64,000 nt of DNA from Ephydatia muelleri (taxonomy: Eukaryota > Porifera > Demospongiae > Spongillida > Spongillidae), in contig JABACO010000006.1 of assembly GCA_013339895.1 (NCBI GenBank), positions 8,031,969-8,095,968 of the forward strand, in the 5' to 3' direction. The notes beneath the pieces were generated by a model, which was given only the letters and a program-made list of their open reading frames with translations, was not told where the DNA came from and did no database searches. Positions 22,401 through 31,210 of the stretch are shown in pieces (the stretch's first letter is position 1; each line of letters opens with the position of its first letter). A program made the translations under genes and the position numbers.

Positions 22401-25400
22401 CAATTCCGCCCTTCAGTGAGATTCAAACCACAGCTACTGTTTCATCAACTGATGGAACAGGTGTATGGTTGGTTGAAGGTTCACGGTTCGACCTTCCAAT
22501 CCTGGTGGCTGGAGCCCTGGTGACCTCATTGCCAGGTGGGCAAGTACCCATACTTATCATCAACCCCCTACCAACAGAGGCAGTCATCCACAAGGGAACA
22601 AATGTGGCCACAGCTATACCATTTGATGAAATGATGGTGGCACCAGTAAGGGAAGATAGCAATGTACTAGCAGAATTTGAAGTCTCTTCATGTAAGCGTG
22701 GTTTGCTGCATGATATGGCTGATAGAAGTGCTGGTGACTTGACATCTGAAGAGAAACATCGGTTGTATGAGTTGCTAGTAGAATTTGCAGATGTATTTGC
22801 TGAGAGCAGTGACGATATGGGTCGCACAGGTGTTGTTAAGCATTCCATCGATACAGGTACCAGTCACCCCATTCGGCAGCAGTGCAGAAGGGTTCCACCA
22901 TTTCGGAGGGAGCAAGCAAAAAAGATGATCGATGATATGCTCCAGAAGGATATCATCCAACCATCGTCAAGTCCCTGGGCATCTCCAATAATTCTAGTCC
23001 CGAAAAAGGATGGATCTCTCCGGTTCTGCATTGACTACCGCAAGTTAAATTCTGTCACCCGGAAAGATGCCTACCCCCTTCCAAGAGTGGACGATACCTT
23101 GGAAGCATTGAGTGGGTCAAAGTGGTTCTCCACTTTGGATCTCCTATGCGGCTACTGGCAGGTGGAGGTAGAAGAGAAAGATAGGCACAAAACTGCATTC
23201 TGTACCAGGGAGGGACTTTTTGAATTTAAAGTTATGCCTTTTGGATTGTGTAATGCCCCTGCAGTGTTCCAAAGGTTGATGGACCTGGTGCTCTCTGGTA
23301 TCCAGTGGGAACGCTGTCTCGTCTACATTGACGATATAGTCATCATGGGAAAAACCTTCGAGCGTCATCTTCAAAACCTGAAACTTGTGTTAGAGAGACT
23401 GCGTCGGGCAGGACTGAAGCTAAAGCCTTCAAAATGTTCACTGTTCCAGGATAAAGTTGTGTATCTTGGTCATGTCGTTACGAGAGATGGAATTCACACC
23501 GATCCTGAGAAGGTTAACGCTGTGTCGAAGTGGCCTGTTCCTACCTCGGGACGCGACGTTCAGCAGTTCCTGGGTCTGGTAGGATATTATAGAAATTACA
23601 TCCAGAGTTTTGCTACCATTGCAAAGCCCCTTTACCAGCTCACTGAACGAGGACGTGAGTTCGATTGGTCGAAAGAGTGTTCTATTTCCTTTCAGGAACT
23701 GAGATCTAGGCTGGTTGCTGCTCCCATTCTCGCATTTCCAGATTTCAGTAAAACTTTTCTCCTTGATACAGATGCTTGTGAGACCGGAATTGGAGCAGTC
23801 TTATCGCAAGAACACGACGGCTTGGAGAGGGTGGTGGCATATGCTAGTCGCACGCTCAGTAAGGCTGAACGAAAGTACTGCGTAACCAGGAAAGAATTAT
23901 TGGCAGTGGTTACCTTTATGAGACATTTCAGGCCTTACCTGTTAGGCCACCATTTTATACTTCGAACAGATCACAGCTCTCTACAGTGGATTTACAGCAT
24001 GAAGGAGCCTGAGGGGCAACTGGCGCGATGGCTGGAACAAATCCAAGAATTCGACGTCGAAGTGGTGCATCGGAGGGGAAAGTGCCACCAAAATGCAGAT
24101 GCCTTATCTCGCCTGCAAAACGCAGACAAGAGTGAATGTCCTCCAAAGATAAAGCCTCCCTCCCAGTTTTCTTGCAGCGACGGTGCCAAAGCCTGTACCG
24201 TCCAGGCCAGCAAAGAGCCGCTCAGCAATATACGAGAGCTCCAGGGTGCTGACGAAGACGTTGGACCTATTCTTCAGTCGGTGATTTCGAGAAAAGTACC
24301 TGATACCAGTTTCTGCAAGGGTAAAAGCAGGGAATTTAACCAGCTCGTACAACAGTGGGAACAGTTGTTGTTCAAGAATGGAATTCTGTACAGGTATCAT
24401 GAAGATGAAGGAAACTCTAACGTACAAGTAGTGGTTCCGAAGGCAGCCAGGTGCCAGATATTGAAACAGCTGCACGAAGGGGCATTTGGTGGGCATCTGG
24501 GAGAAGCAAAAACCCTGAATCGATTGCGTGAGAGGTTCTACTGGCCCGGATATTCGGAAGATGCTGTGGAATGGTGCAAGACGTGTCCAACTTGTGCAGC
24601 AAGAAAGAATCCCTCTCGCAAGAGCAGAGCCCCGCTTCAGAGTGTGACAGCAGGGTACCCGTTGCAGCTGGTTGCGGTCGATATTGTTGGACCATTGACC
24701 CCTTCTAAAACTGAAAACACTTACATCCTGGTGGCGTCTGATTATTTTACCAGATGGGTCGAGGCTTACGCGATCCCCAATCAAGAGGCGGTGACCGTGG
24801 CAAATAAACTGGTCGATGAGTTCTTTTGCAGGTTTTCAGTTCCAGAACAGCTGCACTCGGACCAGGGGAGGCAGTTTGAGGCCAACGTGATGCAGGAAGT
24901 GTGTCGTTTGCTGCAGATCGACAAAACACGCACTACACCCTACCACCCCCAATCGGACGGACTTGTTGAACGATTTAATCGCACAATGCTGGCCATGCTT
25001 GCTAGTACTGTAGAGGAAGACCCTAGCAATTGGGAACAGCACCTCAGGAAGGTCTGTATGGCCTACAATACATCTGTTCAACCGTCCACAGGTTATACAC
25101 CGTTCTACTTAATGTTCGGTCGCCTTGCAAGACTTCCTGTGGATATTATGTATGGCTCTTGTCCAACAGAACCCGTGCTACCTCATCAGTATGTAAAGAC
25201 ATTAAAAGATACACTGGAAAGTGCTTATACGAAGGCCCGAAAACACATGCATGCAACAGCAATGAGATCAGAAGAACTGTACAACAGAAGAGTGCACGGT
25301 CAAGAGTACGAGGTTGGAGATTTGGTGTGGCTAAACAACCCGGTGGTGCCGAGGGGGAGATCACGAAAGCTACACTGCCCGTGGACTGGCCCATTTAAAA

Positions 25401-26460
25401 TCATTAAAAAGCTATCGTCTGTTGTGTATAGGATCCAAGATAAACGCCCTGGCTCACGAAAGAGAGTCGTAGTACACTTCGATCGGTTGAAGCCTTGCCC
25501 AGCCGACATACGGATGAAACCAGTGGGGGAGGATTTGCACAATTCTGATGCGAATGAGCAGCCTGTTCAGTTTCCTGGGAGTGATCTTCAGTTCTTTGAA
25601 GATGATGATCATGACGTCATGGTGGATTCCACAGAGACAAATGTGACTCGTAAGGCGGACCAACCTGGTACCTTGCAGGAGCCGGCAGTCGACACGCCCA
25701 CTGAACAGACCCCTGCTACTGATGGACAGACAAATACTGCACCAGGTGACGCGGGACTTCTAAACAGCACACCATCTGGTATCAATTCTGATGGCACAGT
25801 TTCTCAGTCAGAGACCGTGACAACAAAGAGCCCGATGTCGAGACCTCAGAAACGGATACGCCAATCGCCCCCTGCACAAGACCGCTACCCAAAACGGACA
25901 CGTCACGCCCCCTCCCGTTATGGCTGGTATTCTGGTTGGTGAAGTTTCGGTGATGAGAGTGCCTCTTTGCAAAAGGAGATAGTGTAGCGATGCTATTGGA
26001 CATATATTTTTGGTGTATCTACGTATGCGTGGGTGTTCAGCTGTGCAGCCCTACGCATGCGCTGGTAAATGTATATAAACCCTATGACTGCCCTTTTATA
26101 GCAGTCTGCTGATAATTATACAATTGCCGTGATTTGCTATAAGACTCACTCGGCAATAGCACTACAATTGCATGCCATGCGCAGACTGGCCTATATAGCT
26201 AGGATCATCCACATGCTTGGGTTTGCATAACCTACCTTCTGAAAGTTTTGCTTCCAAGGCGTCTTCGAGATCAGACCGCTCTTGCAGAGCTTCGCCGTTC
26301 AAGTTATCTTGCGCAAATGAATTTGTGTCACCTAAGAGCATACAAAGTATTAATGCACATTTATGACAGGCAAAAAAATTTGAAACGCACGATCATGGAC
26401 ATCCTCGCTGTTGCACAGCGTAGCTATGACCGGCAAAACCAGCCAAAGCTTCCACTGCAT
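19447..26460 (-). CDS. Secreted acidic/Pro/Lys/YRGG block protein, three exons, intact
   Basis: Exons 26460-26391, 26331-26236 and 20723-19447 join in phase 1 to a 480-aa protein. A signal peptide (MQWKLWLVLPVIATLCNS) is followed by an acidic, Asn/Asp/Glu-rich segment (to about residue 155), a Pro-rich section with repeated PEP and EPGNEPP motifs, a Lys-rich section of TKPKSPKTTKPK type, and about 17 hexapeptides (SSYRGG / SPYRGG) ending SKGYLFGR. There are no Cys-rich or enzymatic domains. Charge-segregated, repetitive, secreted proteins of this kind occur in extracellular matrices and mineral-templating proteins (silaffin-like chemistry); that role is inference. Intron 2 (5.5 kb) contains a whole Ty3 element in opposite orientation. 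A TATA box and the exon plan are shared with the copy at 8551. The start is fixed by the signal peptide and the paralogue. Confidence 0.75.
19480..19800 (-). repeat. 18-bp coding repeat encoding [S/P]YRGG[S]
   Basis: About 17 units of CGATCCTCCACGATACGG / GATGATCCTCCACGATAC on the plus strand. Contiguous, no spacers, always in frame on the minus strand. Confidence 0.9.
20792..20975 (+). repeat. 5' LTR (184 bp)
   Basis: Contains a TATA box (TATATAAA, 20881-20888) that would drive the element's transcript. Identical to the 3' LTR. Confidence 0.97.
20994..21884 (+). CDS. gag: Ty3/gypsy Gag polyprotein
   Basis: The 296-aa structural protein forms the element's particle and packages its RNA. After a Glu/Gln-rich head, residues ~35-195 show the retrotransposon Gag core (FSGLSNWAEWIDHFEAAAL, QKRFEP, ERYLGEL). 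A zinc knuckle, CYKCGQVGHIARNC (C-x2-C-x4-H-x4-C), lies at about residues 270-283. The ATG at 20994 overlaps the end of the primer-binding site, so the leader is minimal. The last codons read CAG GGA AAC TAG and form a slippery site for entry into Pol. No frameshift or stop interrupts it. Confidence 0.95.
   Translation: MSEPGEEGEAAAQPTQPVFRSELAGASRPLVSPDSFSGLSNWAEWIDHFEAAALVNGWDSEKKRLWLPVRLTGKAQTAWKRLSPETKQNYEAAKEALQKRFEPDSKRKLYFVEFQARRRKRDESWSDFADELRVLAEKALPELDEKAKELLALERYLGELDNPQVAFAVRQREPKTVDEAVTATLEIQSYLRPGVRQEVNAATVAEEVGAQSIAATLSTSSGQDTVLEMLKTLSARLERLESSFGDAAATRRPMRTTGTGVEGRGKRIVCYKCGQVGHIARNCTAAEGNRSKQQGN
21854..25942 (+). CDS. pol: Ty3/gypsy Pol polyprotein (PR-RT-RNase H-IN)
   Basis: Pol replicates and integrates the element. 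Counting from 21908: an aspartic protease with DTG at residues 37-39 (MIDTGATVSLF), a reverse transcriptase with the YIDD active site near 473 and the SPWASPIILVPKKDG and LRFCIDYRKLN blocks, an RNase H starting near 619 (DTDACETG, TDHSSLQW), an H2C2 integrase zinc finger ending CKTCPTCAARK near 895, and an integrase core with the D,D,E residues in VAVDIVG (~923), LHSDQG (~983) and DGLVERFNR (~1020). A C-terminal WTGPFKIIKK segment resembles the GPY/F module. No separate start is needed: the frame is open upstream from 21854 and the -1 slip at GGGAAAC feeds it. All catalytic residues are present. Confidence 0.95.
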   Translation, partial: GQPLEAAGKLEPLTTRDQVHEGQNTMVHCSLAINPASSPCITAFVRNKTVQCMIDTGATVSLFKRTVWCQLEGEHGCSLSPWDGHKLVGVEGSPVSVCGVTTLHLDIAGTTFVSDFVVVDALGVDCIIGLDFLRKFEGVIDLPKNILQFRNVTVPLEKVPGKVSDHTDRRSELQRVALVETLAIPPFSEIQTTATVSSTDGTGVWLVEGSRFDLPILVAGALVTSLPGGQVPILIINPLPTEAVIHKGTNVATAIPFDEMMVAPVREDSNVLAEFEVSSCKRGLLHDMADRSAGDLTSEEKHRLYELLVEFADVFAESSDDMGRTGVVKHSIDTGTSHPIRQQCRRVPPFRREQAKKMIDDMLQKDIIQPSSSPWASPIILVPKKDGSLRFCIDYRKLNSVTRKDAYPLPRVDDTLEALSGSKWFSTLDLLCGYWQVEVEEKDRHKTAFCTREGLFEFKVMPFGLCNAPAVFQRLMDLVLSGIQWERCLVYIDDIVIMGKTFERHLQNLKLVLERLRRAGLKLKPSKCSLFQDKVVYLGHVVTRDGIHTDPEKVNAVSKWPVPTSGRDVQQFLGLVGYYRNYIQSFATIAKPLYQLTERGREFDWSKECSISFQELRSRLVAAPILAFPDFSKTFLLDTDACETGIGAVLSQEHDGLERVVAYASRTLSKAERKYCVTRKELLAVVTFMRHFRPYLLGHHFILRTDHSSLQWIYSMKEPEGQLARWLEQIQEFDVEVVHRRGKCHQNADALSRLQNADKSECPPKIKPPSQFSCSDGAKACTVQASKEPLSNIRELQGADEDVGPILQSVISRKVPDTSFCKGKSREFNQLVQQWEQLLFKNGILYRYHEDEGNSNVQVVVPKAARCQILKQLHEGAFGGHLGEAKTLNRLRERFYWPGYSEDAVEWCKTCPTCAARKNPSRKSRAPLQSVTAGYPLQLVAVDIVGPLTPSKTENTYILVASDYFTRWVEAYAIPNQEAVTVANKLVDEFFCRFSVPEQLHSDQGRQFEANVMQEVCRLLQIDKTRTTPYHPQSDGLVERFNRTMLAMLASTVEEDPSNWEQHLRKVCMAYNTSVQPSTGYTPFYLMFGRLARLPVDIMYGSCPTEPVLPHQYVKTLKDTLESAYTKARKHMHATAMRSEELYNRRVHGQEYEVGDLVWLNNPVVPRGRSRKLHCPWTGPFKIIKKLSSVVYRIQDKRPGSRKRVVVHFDRLKPCPADIRMKPVGEDLHNSDANEQPVQFPGSDLQFFEDDDHDVMVDSTETNVTRKADQPGTLQEPAVDTPTEQTPATDGQTNTAPGDAGLLNSTPSGINSDGTVSQSETVTTKSPMSRPQKRIRQSPPAQDRYPKRTRHAPSRYGWYSGW
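21875..21881 (+). promoter_or_regulatory. Programmed -1 frameshift heptamer GGGAAAC at gag-pol junction
   Basis: In the gag frame the bases read G GGA AAC immediately before the TAG stop (21882-21884). A -1 slip gives GGG AAA CTA GAA and continues without a stop into Pol. The pol frame is open from 21854. A possible downstream stem pairs GGACCA (21901-21906) with TGGTCC (21930-21935), though the 19-nt spacing is longer than usual. Confidence 0.75.
25983..26166 (+). repeat. 3' LTR (184 bp)
   Basis: Base-for-base identical to 20792-20975; followed by the ATTG target copy. Confidence 0.97.
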
Positions 26461-26516
26461 GTTACAGAGTTTAAACCACAGCTCACAGTGATGTAAAAAT
26501 CGCGAGAGTCTGCAAG

Positions 26517-26524
26517 CTTATATA
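26517..26524 (-). promoter_or_regulatory. TATA box of the minus-strand block-protein gene
   Basis: Reads TATATAAG on the minus strand, 56 bp upstream of the ATG at 26460, as in the paralogue at 8497. Confidence 0.7.
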
Positions 26525-26775
26525 CCTGTCCTGTATGTGCCCAACCATAAGGGGTGCTGCATGCCTTGCTTCCGGCAGCAATTACTGTTGTATATGTTGT
26601 TTATTCAACACGTCAAAGGCTTAATGTGTGGTTTACTAATAATAACTACAAAATATTGTAAGTAGTTCAGCTCAGCTAAAAGCAATGCTTGTTTTATATC
26701 CATCTTTGGTCATGTGGACTGCATGCTACCTAAAGACCCATGCCGTAAAACTAACAAATACTAAGCGCACATGAC

Positions 26776-27075
26776 GGTTTCGAAGCCAGGCAATGAGCCC
26801 CTGCTATGTCGGAGCCAGGCGACCAGTCCAGTGATCTAACTGAACAGCCACATCAACACGCTGACCAGTCAGAATCAAATTTCCCTAGCTCAGGTTCAAA
26901 AGAATTAAGCATGCAGCTGAGGGTGCTGATTGCCTGGCTTCGACATCGCATGCAGGGGGCTGATCGCCTTGTGTCTGTAATTCGGGTATATCTAATTCAG
27001 TTGTTTGATCAGCTGGCTTCTGCATGTGGTTTAGGAATCACTGAAGGCTGGTCATCTGGATCATTTACGACCTTT
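26776..27075. pseudogene. Inverted, shattered fragment of the block-protein exon 3
   Basis: 26776-26895 matches the EPGDQPSDLPEQPHQ...ESNFPSS coding stretch on the plus strand. About 26920-27070 matches the neighbouring PEPQTPGD...DQPSVIPEPQ stretch on the minus strand. The two are arranged head-to-head, with base changes that destroy the frame. It is a third, non-functional family member just upstream of the intact gene's promoter. Confidence 0.7.
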
Positions 27076-27826
27076 CTATTTACCGCTATGGTCATTAATG
27101 CATAGCTGAATGTCCGGGGAGTCATCTGAAAGGTACGTTTTGTAAACCTATAATGCTATAATGGATCTGTTTATATGCTACACTACAATATATTTCAAGC
27201 AATTCGTGTACCTTGATTCATCCTTTGGGGGGGGAGGGGGGGGGGGGGGGGTAGTATACATTGCACTTAAATAAGAAAGCTATACTTCCTGCAAGTACAT
27301 GTATGTATATGTCGAGGCCCGATTTCAAAACCGCTGGCCCGCTTTAAAGTAACATACGAAAGTAGGAACTTTAGCATGCTAGTTTCGATTTGTGATAAGT
27401 ACCACGCTTAGAGGTGAGCAGAACGTCAGTAGCGTTAGCCCTCCAGGACGTAATTTTAATGAATGCGGTCGAGTCCTTCACGTAGGAAGGAAGTTGGCAC
27501 ATGTGGGGCTGCAGCCGTATGTCCGCACGCTTCGAGAATTGCTCTTTTGGGGACTCGATGCGGGCCTGATACCCATAGGATTTTACTGGGTATTAAAAAT
27601 AGATTCAAGCCGACCTGACTGATTTGCCAGGGAAGCAGTAATTCGCTTCTTGGGAAATTTCGTATTGTAATTTATGTTGAAGACTATTGGAATACCCTTA
27701 TGGAAGTTCATGACTAACAATTATTTCATGCTGGCTACAGGAAAACCTTCCATAAGGCATGCCACAGTAGTATTGTAACTGTAATTGAGATATTAAGTGT
27801 ACTTCTGTATAAATACATTCAGCTAG
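27076..27826. other. No gene recognised
   Basis: A 15-G run ends at 27251. Short ORFs without support. Confidence 0.5.
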
Positions 27827-30800
27827 GTGCAAAGCATGTATTGTGGAATTCCTCGAAGCGTCGTTCTAGAGTTTGTGAAGGCTTGCACAACATGTCAGCT
27901 GCGCAAACCGCAACAAATTTCAGCTCCATTGAAATCAATCCTTGCTTCAGTTGGGATTTATGAGTCGATTACAGGTATTTATTGTCAGTTGCTTCTTGTT
28001 TATTGCATTCAGTTATGTCCAGTTACATTTGTAGATTGATCTGCTTGACATACGACACCTGCCTGATGGTGAATACCAGTGGATTTTGCACTGCATAGAT
28101 CATTGGTCTAAGTTCTATTTTGCCTGTAGCAGAATGTCTAGATAAGAATATGCTCCCATATTTTGGAATTCCATGCACGTATTCTGCAATCAGATAATGG
28201 AAGTGTATTAACCATGTCATTGAGGAGTGTCATTGAGGAGCTTATTTATCAATGGCATTCAAACATTCAGCTTGTAAGTGGACGACCTCGCCACCCTCAA
28301 TCACAGGGAGTGGTTGAAAGACACTGGAGAGAAAACTGTCAGCAGAAATTAGCAATGGTAAAAACTAAAAAATCTCCACCCTGGGCTAAACTACTTTCTA
28401 TTCTTTAAAACCCCCAACTCTATTCATTTTAAAACATGAATGCTGTCAAATTTAGAGAACAATCAAACAGATGAGTTTGGGGCCTGATGAAAAACCATCT
28501 GCATGTAGTGCAAACTTGCACAATGAACAACAATTGTGATGTCTGACTGCGTTTTTTTGGTGTTATGATACACACCCTCCATAAACTTGGAGATGAGGTG
28601 TGGTCCAGGGTGCTGGCACTCAGCCCCCAGGGTGGCCGAAATACAGCTTTGCGTGGACCACACTCATCTTCTGTCACTGAGCGTAGACGGTTGAGGGAAC
28701 GTGCAGCAAACAGTTGTATCACTTCGCTATTCATGATTAAGCGTTTTCATGGTTTTAAAAAATTAAGCAACTCATATTTTTTAGATGGGTAGTGTGCCGC
28801 ATGATTAAGACGAAACAGGGAGGTGGAGAGGAAAACATGCTACACACACATTAAATACTTGTCAGCAAACTGTTACAGATAAGGGTCAAAGTACAAAAGT
28901 ACATCAAATCAATGTTTTAACATAAATGGGGCTTTAAAAGATAGTATGTAAGATTTGAATAATTAATCATAGTACAATGTTTAATATTGTTAAATAGATT
29001 CAATGAACACCCAAGTTCATGACACTACTGGTAGATCTCCATATGAGTTGGTGTTTGGTCAGATGCCCAGAGAAGTTGTATTTCCATCAAGCAAAAAATC
29101 TGCTATTATTCTGGAGGTAGACTTGGAAACTGATGGTGTTGTCCTTGACAGTGCTGATAGTGCTGTAAATACCAAATTGTACAAATGAAAGTGAAGAACC
29201 GTGTCAGGAAGGGAGTCTCTGTATTGGTCAGAATCCAGATGTGTCGAAATGTGATGATAGTGCTGGTGAGCCTGGGTGTCTTTAAAAGGTCGATGGTGAC
29301 CAGTATGATGAAACCAGTGGTGTTAGGTATGGTTTTAGAAACTGTGATGTAGATATGGATTGTGGTAATGTTGGTGATTGGGAATTTCCTAATGTAATTG
29401 TGGGTGCACATGGAGAGCATGAAAATGATGAAGCAGCAAGTGTTGAACATGTAATTGATGCTGAGAGTGAGGCAGATGGAGTTTTTCAAAATGCAATTGA
29501 GGAGGTACACAGTCTGAAACACACCAGTGGTTGTGAAGGTGACAAGAGAGTTGCTATTGATGTTGAAGATATTGATGATGAGAAAGAGTGACATACCATC
29601 GATAAATTCTGATGGGTTGGTACTGAGAAGATCTAAACAATTAGCAACTACAAAAAAACACCTTCAGGTATACTGGGTTTTAGTTACACATTTAGATAGC
29701 TGTGAATACCAATCCCTTTCACCTCAGGTACGACAAGTCGTTGATGTAAAATATCTGACAGTGGCACAGAAGATGGCTAACCGTTACAACAGGGAAAAAA
29801 ATGCATGAAGTCATTTGGTGTGGGGGATAAAGTGTCAGTGAGGATACCACAAATTGACAGTACATGTTCATACCTGCTTAGGTTACCATGTTCGTACAGT
29901 GAAGTATCAGGAGCTAGTGTCCAGCATGTCTATCACTTACAGTAAGGGATTTTTATACAATGGAATGTAATTTTCATCACTGATGTTTTTAGGAGTGAAC
30001 ATGGAATACTGTCGACATGTTATCCTGCCAGTCAGCTTGAGGATTATAGTGGTCCACTTTGTTGTGAAGTTAATGGATGGAAAAAGATAAAGAAAATATC
30101 ATTACGAGAAGTAGCCAAACACCAGGCACCATGGAATTTATTTACTGCAATCGCTTGTAAATGCACCACTGGCTGTCGAACAAAACAATGCCAATGTTTG
30201 AAAAGAGTCTTGGTTGCACCAATCACTGTCATGGTGGGAAATAATGCTCTAATCAATAAGACACCACCCAGCTTTGTTGTGCAAATGAATCCAAGGTGCA
30301 ACCAAAGAACTGTGATGTGAAGAAAAAATATGAAATGGAAAGTAAAAAAAGAAAGTAAACACATAAAGTAAAAAACATTAACTCAATAGAATTCAAATAA
30401 TGTGTATTAATGCTGTCTTCTAATACAGGTGCCTGGCTCAAATCATTGGATCTCATGCAAAATGATAAGTTAACCTTGGAAGCAAAAAAGTGCTTGAATG
30501 GCAAACACATCTTTGCTGCTCACAAGATATTGCATCGACAATTTGATTTACTTCATGAGCTTCAATCAACTCTCCTGGAACAGGTTGGTACAGCCACAGG
30601 ATTTTCTCCAGTTGATGGAAGAGGCCAAGGTAAATAAATATTAAAATGAAAGAAGGAAATATTGATTTATATACTCCAGTTTTTGACAGCAATCCAGATA
30701 TTATATGATCATGAACGAGGACACTGGGTTACCACATGGTTTTCAAATGGTAAAGTATATTTGATGGACTCTCTTTTTGCTGAACATCTATCACAAAGCA

Positions 30801-31210
30801 TCGAAATGCAAATATCTATACTTTTTCAAAATGCTGACAAGGGAAATGGAATATCAGTCACTGCCCTTCCTGTTCAGCATGCAGCAATGTAGTCTGTGGT
30901 GTGATGAGCATTGCATTTGCATACCATGCAGCTGCGAGGAACAATGTAGCTGAAATACATTTGATCAGCCTTTGATGTGGCAGCACCTCATCGTTTGGAA
31001 TCTTTTACCCAAATCCCAGCTGCAACATCAATGAAATCAAGAGAAGTGTGTGGAAAGAATTCACCATCCTGCTGCATTGCCATTGCATTCTACCCAAGTG
31101 TTATGATAGCAAGATGATAGAGTGTCAAGTATGTGGCAAATGGTTCCACTACAGATGTGTACAGCTGAAAAAAGCACCTAAAACCATGTGGATATGTTCC
31201 AATTGCTAAT
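27827..31210 (+). pseudogene. Decayed transposon gene: integrase, C48 peptidase, PHD-like finger
   Basis: Ordered fragments match KRBA2/SCAND3-like integrase proteins: a zinc-binding segment (IPRSVVLEFVKACTTCQLRK, ~27835), then after a consensus 58-nt intron (27976-28033) IDLLDIRHLPDGEYQWILH, then ILQSDNG and RPRHPQSQGVVERHW (~28180-28330), TTGRSPYELVFGQMPR (~29020), and VGDKVSVRIPQID with KISLREVAKH and a CKCTTGCRTKQCQC cluster (~29820-30200). 30429-30629 and 30680-30980 read an Ulp1-type peptidase (GHWVTTW with the catalytic His, MDSLF, VVCGVMSIAF with the Cys). 31090-31207 reads a PHD-like finger (CYDSKMIECQVCGKWFHYRC). Several one-base frameshifts and a ~600-bp unexplained gap at 28410-28990 show it is dead. 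Full function would be DNA transposition with a SUMO-protease-like partner domain. Confidence 0.7.

Larger units (their letters stand above)
20792..26166 (+). mobile_element. Full-length Ty3/gypsy LTR retrotransposon, apparently intact
   Basis: Identical 184-bp LTRs (20792-20975 and 25983-26166) begin TGTAGC and end ACTACA, with a 4-bp target duplication ATTG (20788-20791, 26167-26170). A primer-binding site begins TGGCGTAGACGG at 20978, two bases after the LTR, and a polypurine tract AAAAGGAGATAG precedes the 3' LTR. Gag and Pol ORFs are uninterrupted. Domain order protease, RT, RNase H, integrase is that of Ty3/gypsy. LTR identity implies a very recent insertion. It sits in intron 2 of the minus-strand block-protein gene, antisense to it. 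Confidence 0.97.

Noticed and set aside
22423-24784. Several minus-strand ORFs of 60-226 aa
   Set aside because: They are shadows of the intact pol gene and show no domains.
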